NCBI RefSeq assembly: GCF_017114825.1
Contig: NZ_JADEVO010000001.1
Span: 62,001-126,000, forward strand
DNA: 64,000 nucleotides
Direction of reading: 5' to 3'
Origin: Pseudomonas gregormendelii
GTDB taxonomy: Bacteria; Pseudomonadota; Gammaproteobacteria; Pseudomonadales; Pseudomonadaceae
The notes under the pieces were generated by a model, which had not been told where the DNA came from, did no database searches, and worked only from the letters and a program-made list of their open reading frames with translations. Positions within the stretch are counted from its first letter, which is position 1; every line of letters starts with the position of its first letter. The position numbers and the translations under genes were made by a program. This document shows positions 17,493 to 27,842 of the stretch, piece after piece.

Positions 17493-18488
17493 CTACGCTG
17501 CCTGCTGAAACTGCTGCCGATACTGATTCGGTGACAGATCCGTATGTTGGCGAAACAGGCGGGCGAAGAAGCTTGCATCGTCGTAGCCCACCTCATAACT
17601 GATGGTCTTGATGCTTTTGCGGCTGCCGGACAGCAGGCCCTTGGCGGTTTCAATGCGCAGGCGTTGCAGGTAGTGCAGTGGTTTGTCGCCGGTGGCGGTC
17701 TGGAAGCGGCGCATGAAGTTACGGATGCTCATGCCGTGTTCGCGGGCGACGTCTTCGAAGCGGAATTTGTCGGCGAAGTGTTCTTCGAGCCAGTGCTGGA
17801 TCTGCAGGATGATTACGTCCTGATGCAATTTTTGTCCGCCGAAGCCGATGCGGCCGGGGGAGTAGCTGCGCTGCACTTCATAAAGGATGTCGCGGGCCAC
17901 GGCTTGCGACACGTTGGCGCCGCAGAAGCGTTCGATCAGATAAATGTACAGGTCGCAGGCTGAGGTGGTGCCGCCGGCGCAGTACAGGTTGTCGGCGTCG
18001 GTCAGGTGCTTGTCCTGATTGAGCTGGACCTTGGGGAAGCGTTCGGCGAAGGCGTTGAAGAAGCGCCAGTAGGTCGTGGCTTCCTTGCCGTCGAGCAGCC
18101 CGGCTTCGGCGAGCCAGAATACGCCGGTCGCCTCGCCGCACAGCACGGCGCCGCGGGCGTGTTGCTGGCGTAGCCACGGCAGGACTTGCGGGTAGCGCTG
18201 GCAAAGCGTCTCGAAGTCGTCCCAGAACGCCGGCAGGACGATGATGTCGGCGTTTTCCAGGCCGCCGTCCACCGGCATGATGACATCACTGAAGCTGTTC
18301 ACTGGCTTGCCATCCGGGCTGACCAGACGAGTCTCGAAGGCCGGCACGAGACCGTGGCCGAGCTGTTTGCCATAGCGCAGGCTGGCAAGGTGGAAGAAAT
18401 CCTTGGCTTGCATGAGGGTGGAAGCGAAAACCCGGTCGATAGCCAGGATGCTGACGCGCCGTAAAGGCGTGGAGGCTTGGTTGGACAT
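17493..18488 (-). CDS. GlxA/AraC-family transcriptional regulator
   Basis: The 331-residue protein fuses an N-terminal DJ-1/PfpI (class I amidotransferase-like) domain (about 10-190), with elbow cysteine in GAVLCGEATG and signature WLAEAGLLDGKEATTYW, to a C-terminal AraC double HTH (about 225-328: VAREHGMSIRNFMRRF and ISYEVGYDDASFFARLFR). Such proteins usually sense a metabolite and regulate nearby catabolic genes. It is divergent from the acyl-CoA dehydrogenase, the most likely target; this is inferred. As I recall, the order regulator-dehydrogenase-oxidoreductase is shared with P. aeruginosa PA4436-PA4434. Confidence 0.92.
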   Translation of the reverse strand: MSNQASTPLRRVSILAIDRVFASTLMQAKDFFHLASLRYGKQLGHGLVPAFETRLVSPDGKPVNSFSDVIMPVDGGLENADIIVLPAFWDDFETLCQRYPQVLPWLRQQHARGAVLCGEATGVFWLAEAGLLDGKEATTYWRFFNAFAERFPKVQLNQDKHLTDADNLYCAGGTTSACDLYIYLIERFCGANVSQAVARDILYEVQRSYSPGRIGFGGQKLHQDVIILQIQHWLEEHFADKFRFEDVAREHGMSIRNFMRRFQTATGDKPLHYLQRLRIETAKGLLSGSRKSIKTISYEVGYDDASFFARLFRQHTDLSPNQYRQQFQQAA

Positions 18489-18633
18489 AATTCAACTTTA
18501 TTTTTATAAGGGAAAGTGGTCACCAGACGGCTGGATCGTCTTATTTTTTGTCTGATGTGTCCAGTGTCCTGTATCGAAGCCGAGGCATAGTCTCTGAAGG
18601 CCCCATCCTTCCAACAATAACGACAGGTGCCGC

Positions 18634-19770
18634 ATGATCCCCAGAACCTTGTTCAGTTCCGAGCACGAACTCTTTCGCGACAGCGTTCGATCGTTCCTCG
18701 ATAAGGAGGCGGTACCGTTTCATGCGCAATGGGAGAAACAGGGCTACATCGACCGTAAACTCTGGAACAAGGCGGGGGAGGCGGGGATGCTGTGCTCGCA
18801 TCTGCCGGAAGAATATGGCGGGCTGGGGGCGGACTTCCTATACAGCGCGGTGGTGATCGAAGAAGTGGGTCGACTCGGGCTGACCGGTATCGGTTTTTCT
18901 CTCCATTCGGACATTGTTGCGCCATATATCCTGCACTACGGCAGCGAGGCGTTGAAGCACAAATACCTGCCGAAACTGGTCTCTGGGGAAATGGTCACGG
19001 CGATTGCCATGACCGAGCCAGGGGCTGGCTCCGACTTGCAGGGGGTAAAGACCACTGCGGTGCTGGATGGCGACGAGTATGTGATCAACGGCTCCAAGAC
19101 TTTCATCACCAACGGCTTTCTGGCTGACCTGGTGATTGTCGTGGCCAAGACCGATCCGAAAGCCGGCGCGAAGGGCACCAGTCTGTTTCTGGTGGAGGCC
19201 GATACGCCTGGCTTCGACAAGGGCAAGCGTCTGGAGAAAGTCGGCATGAAGGCCCAGGACACTTCGGAGCTGTTCTTTCAGGACGTGCGCGTGCCCAAGG
19301 AAAACCTGCTGGGGCAAGCAGGGATGGGTTTTGCCTATCTGATGCAGGAATTACCCCAGGAGCGGCTCACGGTGGCTATCGGCGGCCTGGCCTCGGCTGA
19401 AGCGGCGCTGCAGTGGACGCTCGACTACACCCGTGAGCGCAAGGCATTCGGCAAGGCCATTGCGGACTTCCAGAACACTCGGTTCAAGCTGGCGGAAATG
19501 GCCACTGAAATTCAGATTGGCCGGGTCTTCGTTGATCGCTGCCTGGAATTGCACTTGCAGGGCAAGCTGGATGTGCCGACGGCGGCGATGGCCAAATATT
19601 GGGGTACCGACCTGCAGTGCAAGGTGCTCGATGAGTGCGTGCAGTTGCATGGCGGCTACGGGTTCATGTGGGAATACCCGGTGGCCCGGGCGTGGGCGGA
19701 TGCGCGAGTGCAGCGCATTTATGCCGGGACCAACGAGATCATGAAGGAGATCATTGCCCGGTCGCTTTGA
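18634..19770 (+). CDS. acyl-CoA dehydrogenase
   Basis: The 378-residue FAD enzyme oxidises an acyl-CoA to the trans-2-enoyl-CoA. It has the FAD/substrate signatures AMTEPGAGSDLQG and GSKTFITNG, the RERKAFGK motif, and the C-terminal QLHGGYGFMWEYPVAR and IYAGTNEIMKEII. The usual MCAD catalytic Glu position (YEGT) is Ala here (YAGT), so the base is probably Glu256 in ASAEAAL, as in long-chain and isovaleryl-type enzymes. It is divergent from the GlxA-like regulator. The substrate is not predictable with confidence. Confidence 0.92.
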   Translation: MIPRTLFSSEHELFRDSVRSFLDKEAVPFHAQWEKQGYIDRKLWNKAGEAGMLCSHLPEEYGGLGADFLYSAVVIEEVGRLGLTGIGFSLHSDIVAPYILHYGSEALKHKYLPKLVSGEMVTAIAMTEPGAGSDLQGVKTTAVLDGDEYVINGSKTFITNGFLADLVIVVAKTDPKAGAKGTSLFLVEADTPGFDKGKRLEKVGMKAQDTSELFFQDVRVPKENLLGQAGMGFAYLMQELPQERLTVAIGGLASAEAALQWTLDYTRERKAFGKAIADFQNTRFKLAEMATEIQIGRVFVDRCLELHLQGKLDVPTAAMAKYWGTDLQCKVLDECVQLHGGYGFMWEYPVARAWADARVQRIYAGTNEIMKEIIARSL

Positions 19771-19794
19771 TGTTGCGGTGACTGTCAGGCCGCC

Positions 19795-19858
19795 ATCGCG
19801 GGCAAGCCACGCTCCCACAGGAATAACCGAACCTGTGGGAGCGTGGCTTGCCCGCGAT
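19795..19858. repeat. perfect REP palindrome with 27-bp arms
   Basis: The arm 19795-19821 (starting ATCGCGGGCAAGCC) is exactly repeated in inverted form at 19832-19858 with a 10-base loop. It belongs to the CCTGTGGGAGC REP class and lies between the convergent acyl-CoA dehydrogenase and tas genes, where the hairpin could end transcription from both sides. Confidence 0.88.
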
Positions 19859-19874
19859 TGGTTTCAAGGATTAA

Positions 19875-20915
19875 TCAAGGTGCAGGATTCGGGTGATCCT
19901 TGTGTATCGCCTCAATCCCCTCAAGCACTTCATCCGACAGCTTCAGCTCGAAGCTGGCGATGTTGCTCTCCAGCTGCTCCAGGGTTGTGGCACCAATGAT
20001 GTTGCTGGTCACGAACGGCTGTTGGTTGACGAACGCCAGTGCCATTTGCGCAGGGTCCAGGCCGTGCTCACGGGCCAATGCCACGTATCGGCTGCAGGCC
20101 GCCTCGGACTGCGGGTTGAAATAGCGGCTGAAGCGGCTGTAGAGGCTCAGGCGGCCTTTTGGCGGGCGGGCGCCACCTTCGTACTTGCCGGACAGGAAAC
20201 CGAACGCCAGCGGCGAATAGGCGAGCAGGCCGCATTGTTCGCGGATGGCGATTTCCGCCAGGCCGACCTCGAAACTGCGGTTGAGCAGGTTGTAGGGGTT
20301 CTGGATCGACACGGCGCGCGGCCAGCCACGGGCTTCGGCCAGCGCCAGGAAGCGCATGGTGCCCCACGGGGTTTCATTGGACAGGCCAATGTGGCGGATC
20401 TTGCCGGCCCGGACCTGCTCGTCCAGCGCTTCGAGGGTGTCTTCCAAGGGAGTGAGGTTGGCTTCGGTCTGGTGCTTGTAGCCCAGCTGGCCGAAGAAGT
20501 TGGTGCTGCGCTCCGGCCAGTGCAGTTGGTAAAGATCGATGTAGTCGGTCTGCAGGCGCTTGAGGCTCGCATCTACGGCTTCGGTGATGTGCTGGCGGTT
20601 GTGCCGCAGGTTCTTGTCGCGGATGTAGTCGATCGTATTGCCGGGGCCGGCGATCTTGCTGGCCAGGATCCAGTCGGCGCGATCGCCGCGGCTTTTGAAG
20701 TAATTCCCTATGTAGCGCTCGGTGGTGGCGTAGGTTTCGGCTTTGGGTGGCACCGGGTACATCTCCGCGGTGTCGATAAAATTGATCCCAGCGCCTTTGG
20801 CCCGTTCGATCTGTGCGAAGGCTTCAGCCTCGCTGTTTTGCTCGCCCCAGGTCATGGTTCCGAGGCAGATTGCGCTTACGTTCAGATGGGTCCGGCCTAG
20901 CTGTCGATAGTCCAT
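19875..20915 (-). CDS. tas: Tas-like NADP-dependent aldo/keto reductase
   Basis: The 346-residue protein has the same length as E. coli Tas and shares its distinctive motifs LGTMTWGEQNSEAEA, FIDTAEMYPVPPK and IQNPYNLLNRSFEVGLAE. The aldo/keto reductase tetrad is visible as Asp48, Tyr53, Lys87 and His132. It should reduce carbonyl compounds with NADPH in the cytoplasm; the true substrate is not known. ATG 20915 is supported by an AAGGAG ribosome-binding site 7 bases upstream, which rules out an earlier in-frame ATG at 20969. Confidence 0.92.
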   Translation of the reverse strand: MDYRQLGRTHLNVSAICLGTMTWGEQNSEAEAFAQIERAKGAGINFIDTAEMYPVPPKAETYATTERYIGNYFKSRGDRADWILASKIAGPGNTIDYIRDKNLRHNRQHITEAVDASLKRLQTDYIDLYQLHWPERSTNFFGQLGYKHQTEANLTPLEDTLEALDEQVRAGKIRHIGLSNETPWGTMRFLALAEARGWPRAVSIQNPYNLLNRSFEVGLAEIAIREQCGLLAYSPLAFGFLSGKYEGGARPPKGRLSLYSRFSRYFNPQSEAACSRYVALAREHGLDPAQMALAFVNQQPFVTSNIIGATTLEQLESNIASFELKLSDEVLEGIEAIHKDHPNPAP

Positions 20916-21090
20916 CGGGTGCTCCTTGGGCAAAACAATCATAAAAGCAGGTTGAAATATTTTTCGCAATCTGCATAATTGCGCACCTCTTTCTGCAGTG
21001 GAAGTGATGCGCCGCCGCCGAAGAATCTTGCCGTTGAACGGACGCGCCGACCCGAGCCCCCGAAAGCGTCTGTATCCGGCTGCCTTTGAC

Positions 21091-21119
21091 TTGTCAAAGT
21101 ACGCACTATTCAGTAAGAT
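21091..21119 (+). promoter_or_regulatory. candidate sigma70 promoter of rplM-rpsI
   Basis: TTGTCA (21091-21096) and TAAGAT (21114-21119) are separated by 17 bases and lie about 40 bases upstream of the rplM start. Alternative hexamers (TTGACT at 21086) overlap. Confidence 0.55.
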
Positions 21120-21160
21120 CCGCCGTCTAATTTACAGGGCGGCCCCTGAGGCTATAAAGA

Positions 21161-21589
21161 ATGAAAACTTTTACTGCTAAACCGGAAACAGTACAGCGCG
21201 ACTGGTTTGTCGTCGACGCTGCAGGTCAGACCCTGGGTCGTCTGGCCACCGAAATCGCGAGCCGTCTGCGTGGCAAGCATAAAGCTGAGTACACTCCTCA
21301 CGTTGACACCGGCGACTACATCGTCGTTATCAACGCCGAGCAGATTCGTGTAACCGGTGCTAAAACCACCGACAAAATCTACTACTCCCACTCCGGTTTC
21401 CCGGGCGGCATCAAGTCGATCAACTTTGAAAAGCTGATTGCTAAAGCCCCTGAGCGCGTGATCGAGACCGCGGTCAAAGGCATGCTGCCTAAGAACCCGC
21501 TGGGTCGCGACATGTATCGTAAGCTGAAAGTCTATGCGGGCGCTGTACACCCTCATACTGCTCAGCAGCCCCAAGAACTGAAGTTTTAA
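21161..21589 (+). CDS. rplM: 50S ribosomal protein L13
   Basis: The 142-residue protein matches L13 along its full length, with [34 protein letters not shown] and [24 protein letters not shown] segments. L13 binds 23S rRNA early in 50S assembly. It forms the usual two-gene operon with rpsI, 14 bases downstream, transcribed from its own promoter. Confidence 0.98.
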   Translation: MKTFTAKPETVQRDWFVVDAAGQTLGRLATEIASRLRGKHKAEYTPHVDTGDYIVVINAEQIRVTGAKTTDKIYYSHSGFPGGIKSINFEKLIAKAPERVIETAVKGMLPKNPLGRDMYRKLKVYAGAVHPHTAQQPQELKF

Positions 21590-21603
21590 CGGAATAGTTC
21601 ATT

Positions 21604-21996
21604 ATGTCGGCGACTCAAAATTACGGCACTGGCCGTCGCAAGACCGCAACCGCACGCGTTTTCCTGCGTCCGGGTACTGGTAACATCTCCATCAACAACC
21701 GTTCGCTGGATAATTTCTTCGGCCGCGAAACTGCCCGCATGGTAGTTCGTCAGCCGCTGGAATTGACTGAGACTGTCGAGAAGTTCGACATCTACGTCAC
21801 CGTGATCGGCGGTGGTGTAAGTGGTCAAGCTGGCGCAATCCGCCACGGTATCACTCGCGCTCTGATGCAGTACGACGAAACCCTGCGTGGCGCTCTGCGC
21901 AAAGCTGGCTTCGTGACTCGCGATGCTCGTGAAGTTGAACGTAAGAAAGTGGGTCTGCGTAAAGCGCGTAAGCGTCCGCAGTACTCGAAGCGTTAA
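21604..21996 (+). CDS. rpsI: 30S ribosomal protein S9
   Basis: The 130-residue protein has the S9 signatures [37 protein letters not shown] and the basic C-terminal tail [12 protein letters not shown], whose last Arg reaches the ribosomal P-site tRNA. It is the second gene of the rplM operon and ends just before an intrinsic terminator. Confidence 0.98.
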
Positions 21997-22018
21997 TTCG
22001 CTTCCACGTTCAAAAAAG

Positions 22019-22053
22019 AACGCCCAGTTCCTCACGGAGCTGGGCGTTTTTTT
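22019..22053 (+). terminator. intrinsic terminator after rpsI
   Basis: CGCCCAGTTCC pairs with GGAGCTGGGCG (one G-T) and is followed by seven T residues, 23 bases after the rpsI stop. Confidence 0.92.
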
Positions 22054-22090
22054 ATGGGTGCGATTTATCAAAGAATTGCTCTGTGACAAC

Positions 22091-22117
22091 TTGCCACAGC
22101 CGCAGAGGCCCTATACT
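22091..22117 (+). promoter_or_regulatory. candidate promoter of the petABC operon
   Basis: TTGCCA (22091-22096) and a strong TATACT -10 (22112-22117) have a short 15-base spacer, about 150 bases upstream of petA. No better pair was found in this 210-base gap, which also has an A/T-rich stretch (22185-22215) directly before petA. Confidence 0.35.
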
Positions 22118-22263
22118 GCAAGGCTTGGCAGTGGAGCTCTTGGGTAATTACCTTGTCAGAATTGGGGCTTTTCATTACCATTCGGCAAAATTTTTATAAG
22201 TACATAGATTTACTTAGTAGATGCCTGATTTAACAGGCCACAAAGCTGATGGGAGAGGACTGA

Positions 22264-22857
22264 ATGAGCAATGACGGCGTGAATGCAGGCCGGCGTCGCT
22301 TCTTGGTAGCAGCCACATCCGTGGTGGGTGCTGCAGGAGCGGTGGGGGCTGCGGTCCCGTTCGTGGGGTCATGGTTTCCCAGTGCCAAGGCGAAAGCCGC
22401 AGGTGCACCGGTGAAAGTGAATGTCAGCAAAATCGAACCAGGTCAGCAGATGATTGCTGAGTGGCGCGGTCAGCCGGTGTTCATCGTCCGCCGTACCGAG
22501 GAAATCCTGGGGAATCTGAAGAAGATCGAGGGCCAGTTGTCTGACCCGACCTCCAAGAACTCGACACAACCGACCTATGTCGACCCGGAAACGCGTTCGA
22601 TCAAGCCAGAGGTACTGCTGCTGATCGGAATCTGCACGCACCTGGGTTGCTCGCCGACTTTCCGTCCGGAAGTGGCTCCCGCAGATCTGGGCAAGGATTG
22701 GGTAGGTGGTTATTTCTGCCCTTGCCACGGTTCCCACTACGACCTGGCTGGCCGCGTCTACAAGTCGCAACCTGCGCCTTTGAACCTGCCAGTTCCCCCG
22801 CATTCCTATGAGACCGACGAGATCATTGTCGTCGGCGTCGATACGGAGAACGCGTGA
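22264..22857 (+). CDS. petA: ubiquinol-cytochrome c reductase Rieske iron-sulfur subunit
   Basis: The 197-residue protein has an N-terminal Tat-like anchor (RRRFLVAATSVVGAAGAVG) and the Rieske boxes CTHLGC (Cys124, His126) and CPCHGS (Cys152, His155); Cys129 and Cys154 should form the stabilising disulfide. It carries the [2Fe-2S] cluster that takes electrons from ubiquinol in the cytochrome bc1 complex at the inner membrane. It overlaps petB by one base (TGATG). Confidence 0.97.
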   Translation: MSNDGVNAGRRRFLVAATSVVGAAGAVGAAVPFVGSWFPSAKAKAAGAPVKVNVSKIEPGQQMIAEWRGQPVFIVRRTEEILGNLKKIEGQLSDPTSKNSTQPTYVDPETRSIKPEVLLLIGICTHLGCSPTFRPEVAPADLGKDWVGGYFCPCHGSHYDLAGRVYKSQPAPLNLPVPPHSYETDEIIVVGVDTENA

Positions 22858-24068
22858 TGAGCAAGTTCATGGATTGGGTGGATGCGCGCTTTCCTGCCAC
22901 TAAAATGTGGGAAGACCATCTCAGCAAGTATTACGCTCCGAAGAACTTCAACTTCTTCTATTTCTTTGGCTCCCTCGCACTGCTCGTTCTGGTCAACCAG
23001 ATCGTCACCGGTGTCTGGCTGACCATGAGCTACACCCCGTCGGCGGAAGAAGCCTTTGCCTCCGTCGAATACATCATGCGTGACGTCGAGTACGGCTCCA
23101 TCCTGCGTCTGTTGCACGCGGTGGGTGCCTCGATGTTCTTCATCGTGGTCTACCTGCACATGTTCCGTGGCTTGCTCTACGGTTCGTATCAGAAGCCGCG
23201 GGAGCTGGTGTGGGTCTTCGGCATGCTGATTTACCTGGCGCTGATGGCTGAGGCCTTCATGGGCTACCTGCTGCCTTGGGGCCAGATGTCCTACTGGGGT
23301 GCCCAGGTGATCATCTCGCTGTTCGGTGCGATCCCGGTCATCGGTGACGACCTGACCCAGTGGATCCGTGGTGACTACCTGATTTCCGGCATCACCCTGA
23401 ACCGCTTCTTTGCGCTACACGTCGTGGCCTTGCCGATCGTGATTCTCGGTCTGGTGGTGCTGCACGTCCTGGCGCTGCACGAAGTCGGGTCGAACAACCC
23501 GGACGGCGTGGACATCAAGAAACACAAAGACGAAAACGGCGTACCGCTGGACGGCATTGCCTTCCACCCGTACTACACCGTGAAAGATATCGTCGGCGTG
23601 GTGGTGTTCCTGTTCATCTTCTGCTCGATTGTATTCTTCTTCCCGGAAATGGGCGGCTACTTCCTGGAGAAGCCGAACTTTGAAGTGGCCAACGCCTTCA
23701 AGACCCCAGAGCACATTGCTCCGGTCTGGTACTTCACTCCGTTCTACGCGATCTTGCGCGCGGTTCCAGACAAGCTCCTGGGCGTAATTGCCATGGGTGC
23801 GGCCATCGCGGTGCTGTTCGTACTGCCGTGGCTGGATCGCAGTCCGGTCAAGTCAATGCGCTACAAGGGCTGGCTGAGCAAGATCTGGCTGGTGTTGTTC
23901 TGCGTGTCGTTCGTGATCCTGGGCATCCTCGGTGTCCTGGCTCCGACTCCGGGCCGTACCTTGCTGTCGCAGGTGTGTACCTTCCTGTACTTCGCCTACT
24001 TCATTCTGATGCCTTTCTACACCAGGCTCGAGAAGACCAAACCGGTTCCGGATAGGGTGACTGGCTGA
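22857..24068 (+). CDS. petB: cytochrome b of the bc1 complex
   Basis: This 403-residue polytopic protein has eight predicted membrane helices and the haem-ligand histidines in LLHAVGASMFF/VVYLHMFRG and FFALHVVALP/VLHVLALHEVG, plus the Qo-site helix GYLLPWGQMSYWG. The PEWY-type motif appears as APVWYFTPFYAILR, i.e. PVWY, a known bacterial variant. It binds both b haems in the proton-pumping quinol oxidation cycle. ATG at 22857 overlaps the petA stop; the GTG 3 bases earlier is less likely. Confidence 0.97.
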   Translation: MSKFMDWVDARFPATKMWEDHLSKYYAPKNFNFFYFFGSLALLVLVNQIVTGVWLTMSYTPSAEEAFASVEYIMRDVEYGSILRLLHAVGASMFFIVVYLHMFRGLLYGSYQKPRELVWVFGMLIYLALMAEAFMGYLLPWGQMSYWGAQVIISLFGAIPVIGDDLTQWIRGDYLISGITLNRFFALHVVALPIVILGLVVLHVLALHEVGSNNPDGVDIKKHKDENGVPLDGIAFHPYYTVKDIVGVVVFLFIFCSIVFFFPEMGGYFLEKPNFEVANAFKTPEHIAPVWYFTPFYAILRAVPDKLLGVIAMGAAIAVLFVLPWLDRSPVKSMRYKGWLSKIWLVLFCVSFVILGILGVLAPTPGRTLLSQVCTFLYFAYFILMPFYTRLEKTKPVPDRVTG

Positions 24069-24850
24069 TGAAAAAGCTATTTGCTGTACTGATTCTTGCT
24101 GCATTGCCTGTGCTGTCCTTTGCCGCTGAGCACGGCGGTCCAGAGCTGGAAAAGGTCGACATCGACGTTTCCGACAAGGCTGCCTTGCAAGACGGCGCGC
24201 GTACGTTCGCCAACTACTGCATGGGTTGCCACAGCGCCAAGTTTCAGCGTTACGAGCGAGTTGCCGACGACCTGGGTATCCCGCACGACCTGATGCTCTC
24301 GAACCTGGTGTTCACGGGTGCCAAGATCGGCGACCACATGAGCATCGGCATGCAACCGGCAGATGCCAAGACCTGGTTCGGTGCGGCACCGCCCGACCTG
24401 ACCCTGGTCGCCCGCGTGCGTGGCACCGACTGGCTGTATGGTTACCTGAAGTCGTTCTACGAAGATCCTGCGCGCCCTTGGGGCGTCAACAACAAGGTCT
24501 TCCCGAACGTCGGCATGCCTAACGTGCTGGTCGGCCTGCAAGGTCGCCAGGTTGTCGGCTGCAAGCAGGTGCAGATCGTCGAGGACGGCAAGAAGCAATA
24601 TGACCCTCTGACGGGTACGCCGCTGACGCATGAAGCCTGTGATCAACTGACCATCGTGCCGAAAAGTGGGGCGCTGACTGAAGAGCAGTTCGATGAGAAG
24701 GTCAAGAATCTGGTAACCTTCCTCGCTTACTCGGCTAACCCGGTTAAGCTGCAACATCAGCGCATCGGTACGTACGTATTGCTGTACCTGGCGTTCTTCT
24801 TCGTATTCGCTTACCTGCTCAAGCGCGAATACTGGAAAGACGTGCACTGA
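24068..24850 (+). CDS. petC: cytochrome c1 of the bc1 complex
   Basis: The 260-residue protein has a signal peptide (MKKLFAVLILAALPVLSFAA), the haem motif CMGCH (residues 51-55), a Met sixth ligand in the MSIGM/GMPNV region, and a C-terminal membrane anchor (YVLLYLAFFFVFAYLLKREYW in part). It passes electrons from the Rieske centre to soluble cytochrome c. It overlaps petB by one base and ends the operon. Confidence 0.96.
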   Translation: MKKLFAVLILAALPVLSFAAEHGGPELEKVDIDVSDKAALQDGARTFANYCMGCHSAKFQRYERVADDLGIPHDLMLSNLVFTGAKIGDHMSIGMQPADAKTWFGAAPPDLTLVARVRGTDWLYGYLKSFYEDPARPWGVNNKVFPNVGMPNVLVGLQGRQVVGCKQVQIVEDGKKQYDPLTGTPLTHEACDQLTIVPKSGALTEEQFDEKVKNLVTFLAYSANPVKLQHQRIGTYVLLYLAFFFVFAYLLKREYWKDVH

Positions 24851-24879
24851 TAACGTTTCAAGCAATTGCTGTTAATCGC

Positions 24880-24966
24880 GCGCGCCCAAGGGCGTCTCTG
24901 AAGATGTAACGTATCTGGTTATCCAGAGGTTACGGAGAGGCGCCCTCTGGGCGCGCTCGTTTTTTC
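24880..24966 (+). terminator. long inverted-repeat terminator after petC
   Basis: GCGCGCCCAAGGGCGTCTC (24880 on) pairs with GAGAGGCGCCCTCTGGGCGCGC (to 24956) with small bulges, extended inward by GTAAC/GTTAC, and is followed by a T7 run. The stem is far longer than a usual terminator. It separates the bc1 operon from sspA. Confidence 0.82.
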
Positions 24967-25001
24967 CGCTTTCGAAATTTCAACAAGCGAGGAGGACCGC
25001 C

Positions 25002-25619
25002 ATGGGCGTGACCAATCGGTTGGCCTGTTACTCCGACCCCGCCGACCACTATTCCCACCGGGTACGCATCGTACTCGCAGAGAAGGGTGTCAGCGCCGAG
25101 ATCATTTATGTGGAAGCTGGTCGCCAGCCGCCTAAACTGATCGAAGTGAACCCTTACGGGAGTTTGCCCACCCTGGTTGATCGTGACCTGGCGTTGTGGG
25201 AATCGACCGTAGTGATGGAATATCTGGATGAGCGTTACCCGCACCCGCCGCTACTGCCGGTTTATCCCGTGGCGCGTGCCAACAGCCGTCTGCTGATCCA
25301 TCGTATCCAGCGTGACTGGTGTGGCCTGGTGGATCTGATTCTGGATTCGCGGACCAAGGAAGCAGCCCGCGTCGTGGCCCGCAAGGAGCTGCGCGAGAGC
25401 CTGACAGGCGTGTCGCCGTTGTTCGCGGACAAGCCGTTTTTCCTCAGTGAGGAACAAAGTCTGGTGGATTGCTGCCTATTACCAATACTCTGGCGCTTGC
25501 CGATTCTGGGTATTGAATTGCCGCGGCCTGCGAAGCCGCTGCTTGATTATATGGAGCGCTCGTTTGCGCGTGAGGCTTTCCAGGCAAGTCTGTCTGGTGT
25601 CGAACGCGATATGCGCTAA
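25002..25619 (+). CDS. sspA: stringent starvation protein A
   Basis: The 205-residue protein has the glutathione-S-transferase fold of SspA, with thioredoxin-like N-terminal segment [23 protein letters not shown] in parts, the conserved [20 protein letters not shown] and [13 protein letters not shown]. SspA binds RNA polymerase and alters promoter choice under starvation; it does not act as a GST. In pseudomonads it affects virulence and stress genes. It is followed by sspB after 16 bases, forming the standard pair. Confidence 0.96.
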   Translation: MGVTNRLACYSDPADHYSHRVRIVLAEKGVSAEIIYVEAGRQPPKLIEVNPYGSLPTLVDRDLALWESTVVMEYLDERYPHPPLLPVYPVARANSRLLIHRIQRDWCGLVDLILDSRTKEAARVVARKELRESLTGVSPLFADKPFFLSEEQSLVDCCLLPILWRLPILGIELPRPAKPLLDYMERSFAREAFQASLSGVERDMR

Positions 25620-25635
25620 GGCTTAAGGAGCCGCT

Positions 25636-26049
25636 ATGAACTCCAGTCGACCTTATCTGGTCCGCGCGCTCTATGAGTGGATTGTAGATAACGATTGCAC
25701 CCCGCACATGCTGGTCAATTCCGAGTACCCGTCGGTGCAGGTGCCTCAGGGTTTTGCCAGTGAAGGGCAGATTGTCCTGAACGTATCGCCGGCAGCCGTG
25801 CGGCATTTGCACATGGACAACGAAGCGGTCAGCTTCGAAGGGCGCTTCGGTGGCGTGCCGCACACCCTGTACGTGCCTATCGCATCGATCCTGGGCATTT
25901 ATGCTCGGGAGAACGGTCAGGGCATGGTGTTTGATCTGGAATCGCCTATGGAAGACGAGGAAGAGATCGAGCCGGATGACGATGTTCCGCCGCCCGACAG
26001 CGAGCCGCCGCGACCAAGCGGAAGGCCGAGTTTGAAGGTGGTGAAGTAA
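25636..26049 (+). CDS. sspB: ClpXP adaptor SspB
   Basis: The 137-residue protein has the SspB core (PYLVRALYEWIVDNDCTPH, VSFEGRFGGVPHTLYVPI) and a long acidic, Pro-rich tail with EDEEEIEPDDD ending in the basic GRPSLKVVK, the XB motif that docks on ClpX. It delivers ssrA-tagged, ribosome-rescued proteins to ClpXP. It has an AAGGAG ribosome-binding site and ends at a strong terminator. Confidence 0.96.
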   Translation: MNSSRPYLVRALYEWIVDNDCTPHMLVNSEYPSVQVPQGFASEGQIVLNVSPAAVRHLHMDNEAVSFEGRFGGVPHTLYVPIASILGIYARENGQGMVFDLESPMEDEEEIEPDDDVPPPDSEPPRPSGRPSLKVVK

Positions 26050-26050
26050 T

Positions 26051-26082
26051 AAAAAAGGCGATCCGGATGGATCGCCTTTTTT
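26051..26082 (+). terminator. intrinsic terminator after sspB
   Basis: AAAAAAGGCGATCC and GGATCGCCTTTTTT form a near-perfect palindrome directly after the sspB stop. Confidence 0.94.
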
Positions 26083-26106
26083 ATTGCTTCACCACCTTCA
26101 AACCCT

Positions 26107-26195
26107 TAGGAGCTGCCGAAGGCTGCGATCTTTTGATTTTGATTTTTCCAAAGATCAAAAGATCGCAGCCTCGTTTCACTCGACAGCTCTTACAG
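26107..26195. repeat. palindromic repeat of the GGCTGCGATCTTTTGAT class
   Basis: GGCTGCGATCTTTTGAT (26121-26137) is exactly inverted at 26154-26170, with outer AGCTGCCGAA/CGACAGCT remnants. The same class recurs at 59921-59996. It lies between the convergent sspB and BON-lipoprotein genes. Confidence 0.82.
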
Positions 26196-26206
26196 ATCGT
26201 GGCGCA

Positions 26207-27841
<1,635 letters not shown>

Positions 27842-27842
<1 letters not shown>

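Noticed and set aside
17493..20915. Possible recent insertion (regulator, acyl-CoA dehydrogenase, tas) between zapE and rplM
   Set aside because: Codon use matches the neighbours, there are no mobility genes or target duplications, and I recall the same order in P. aeruginosa.
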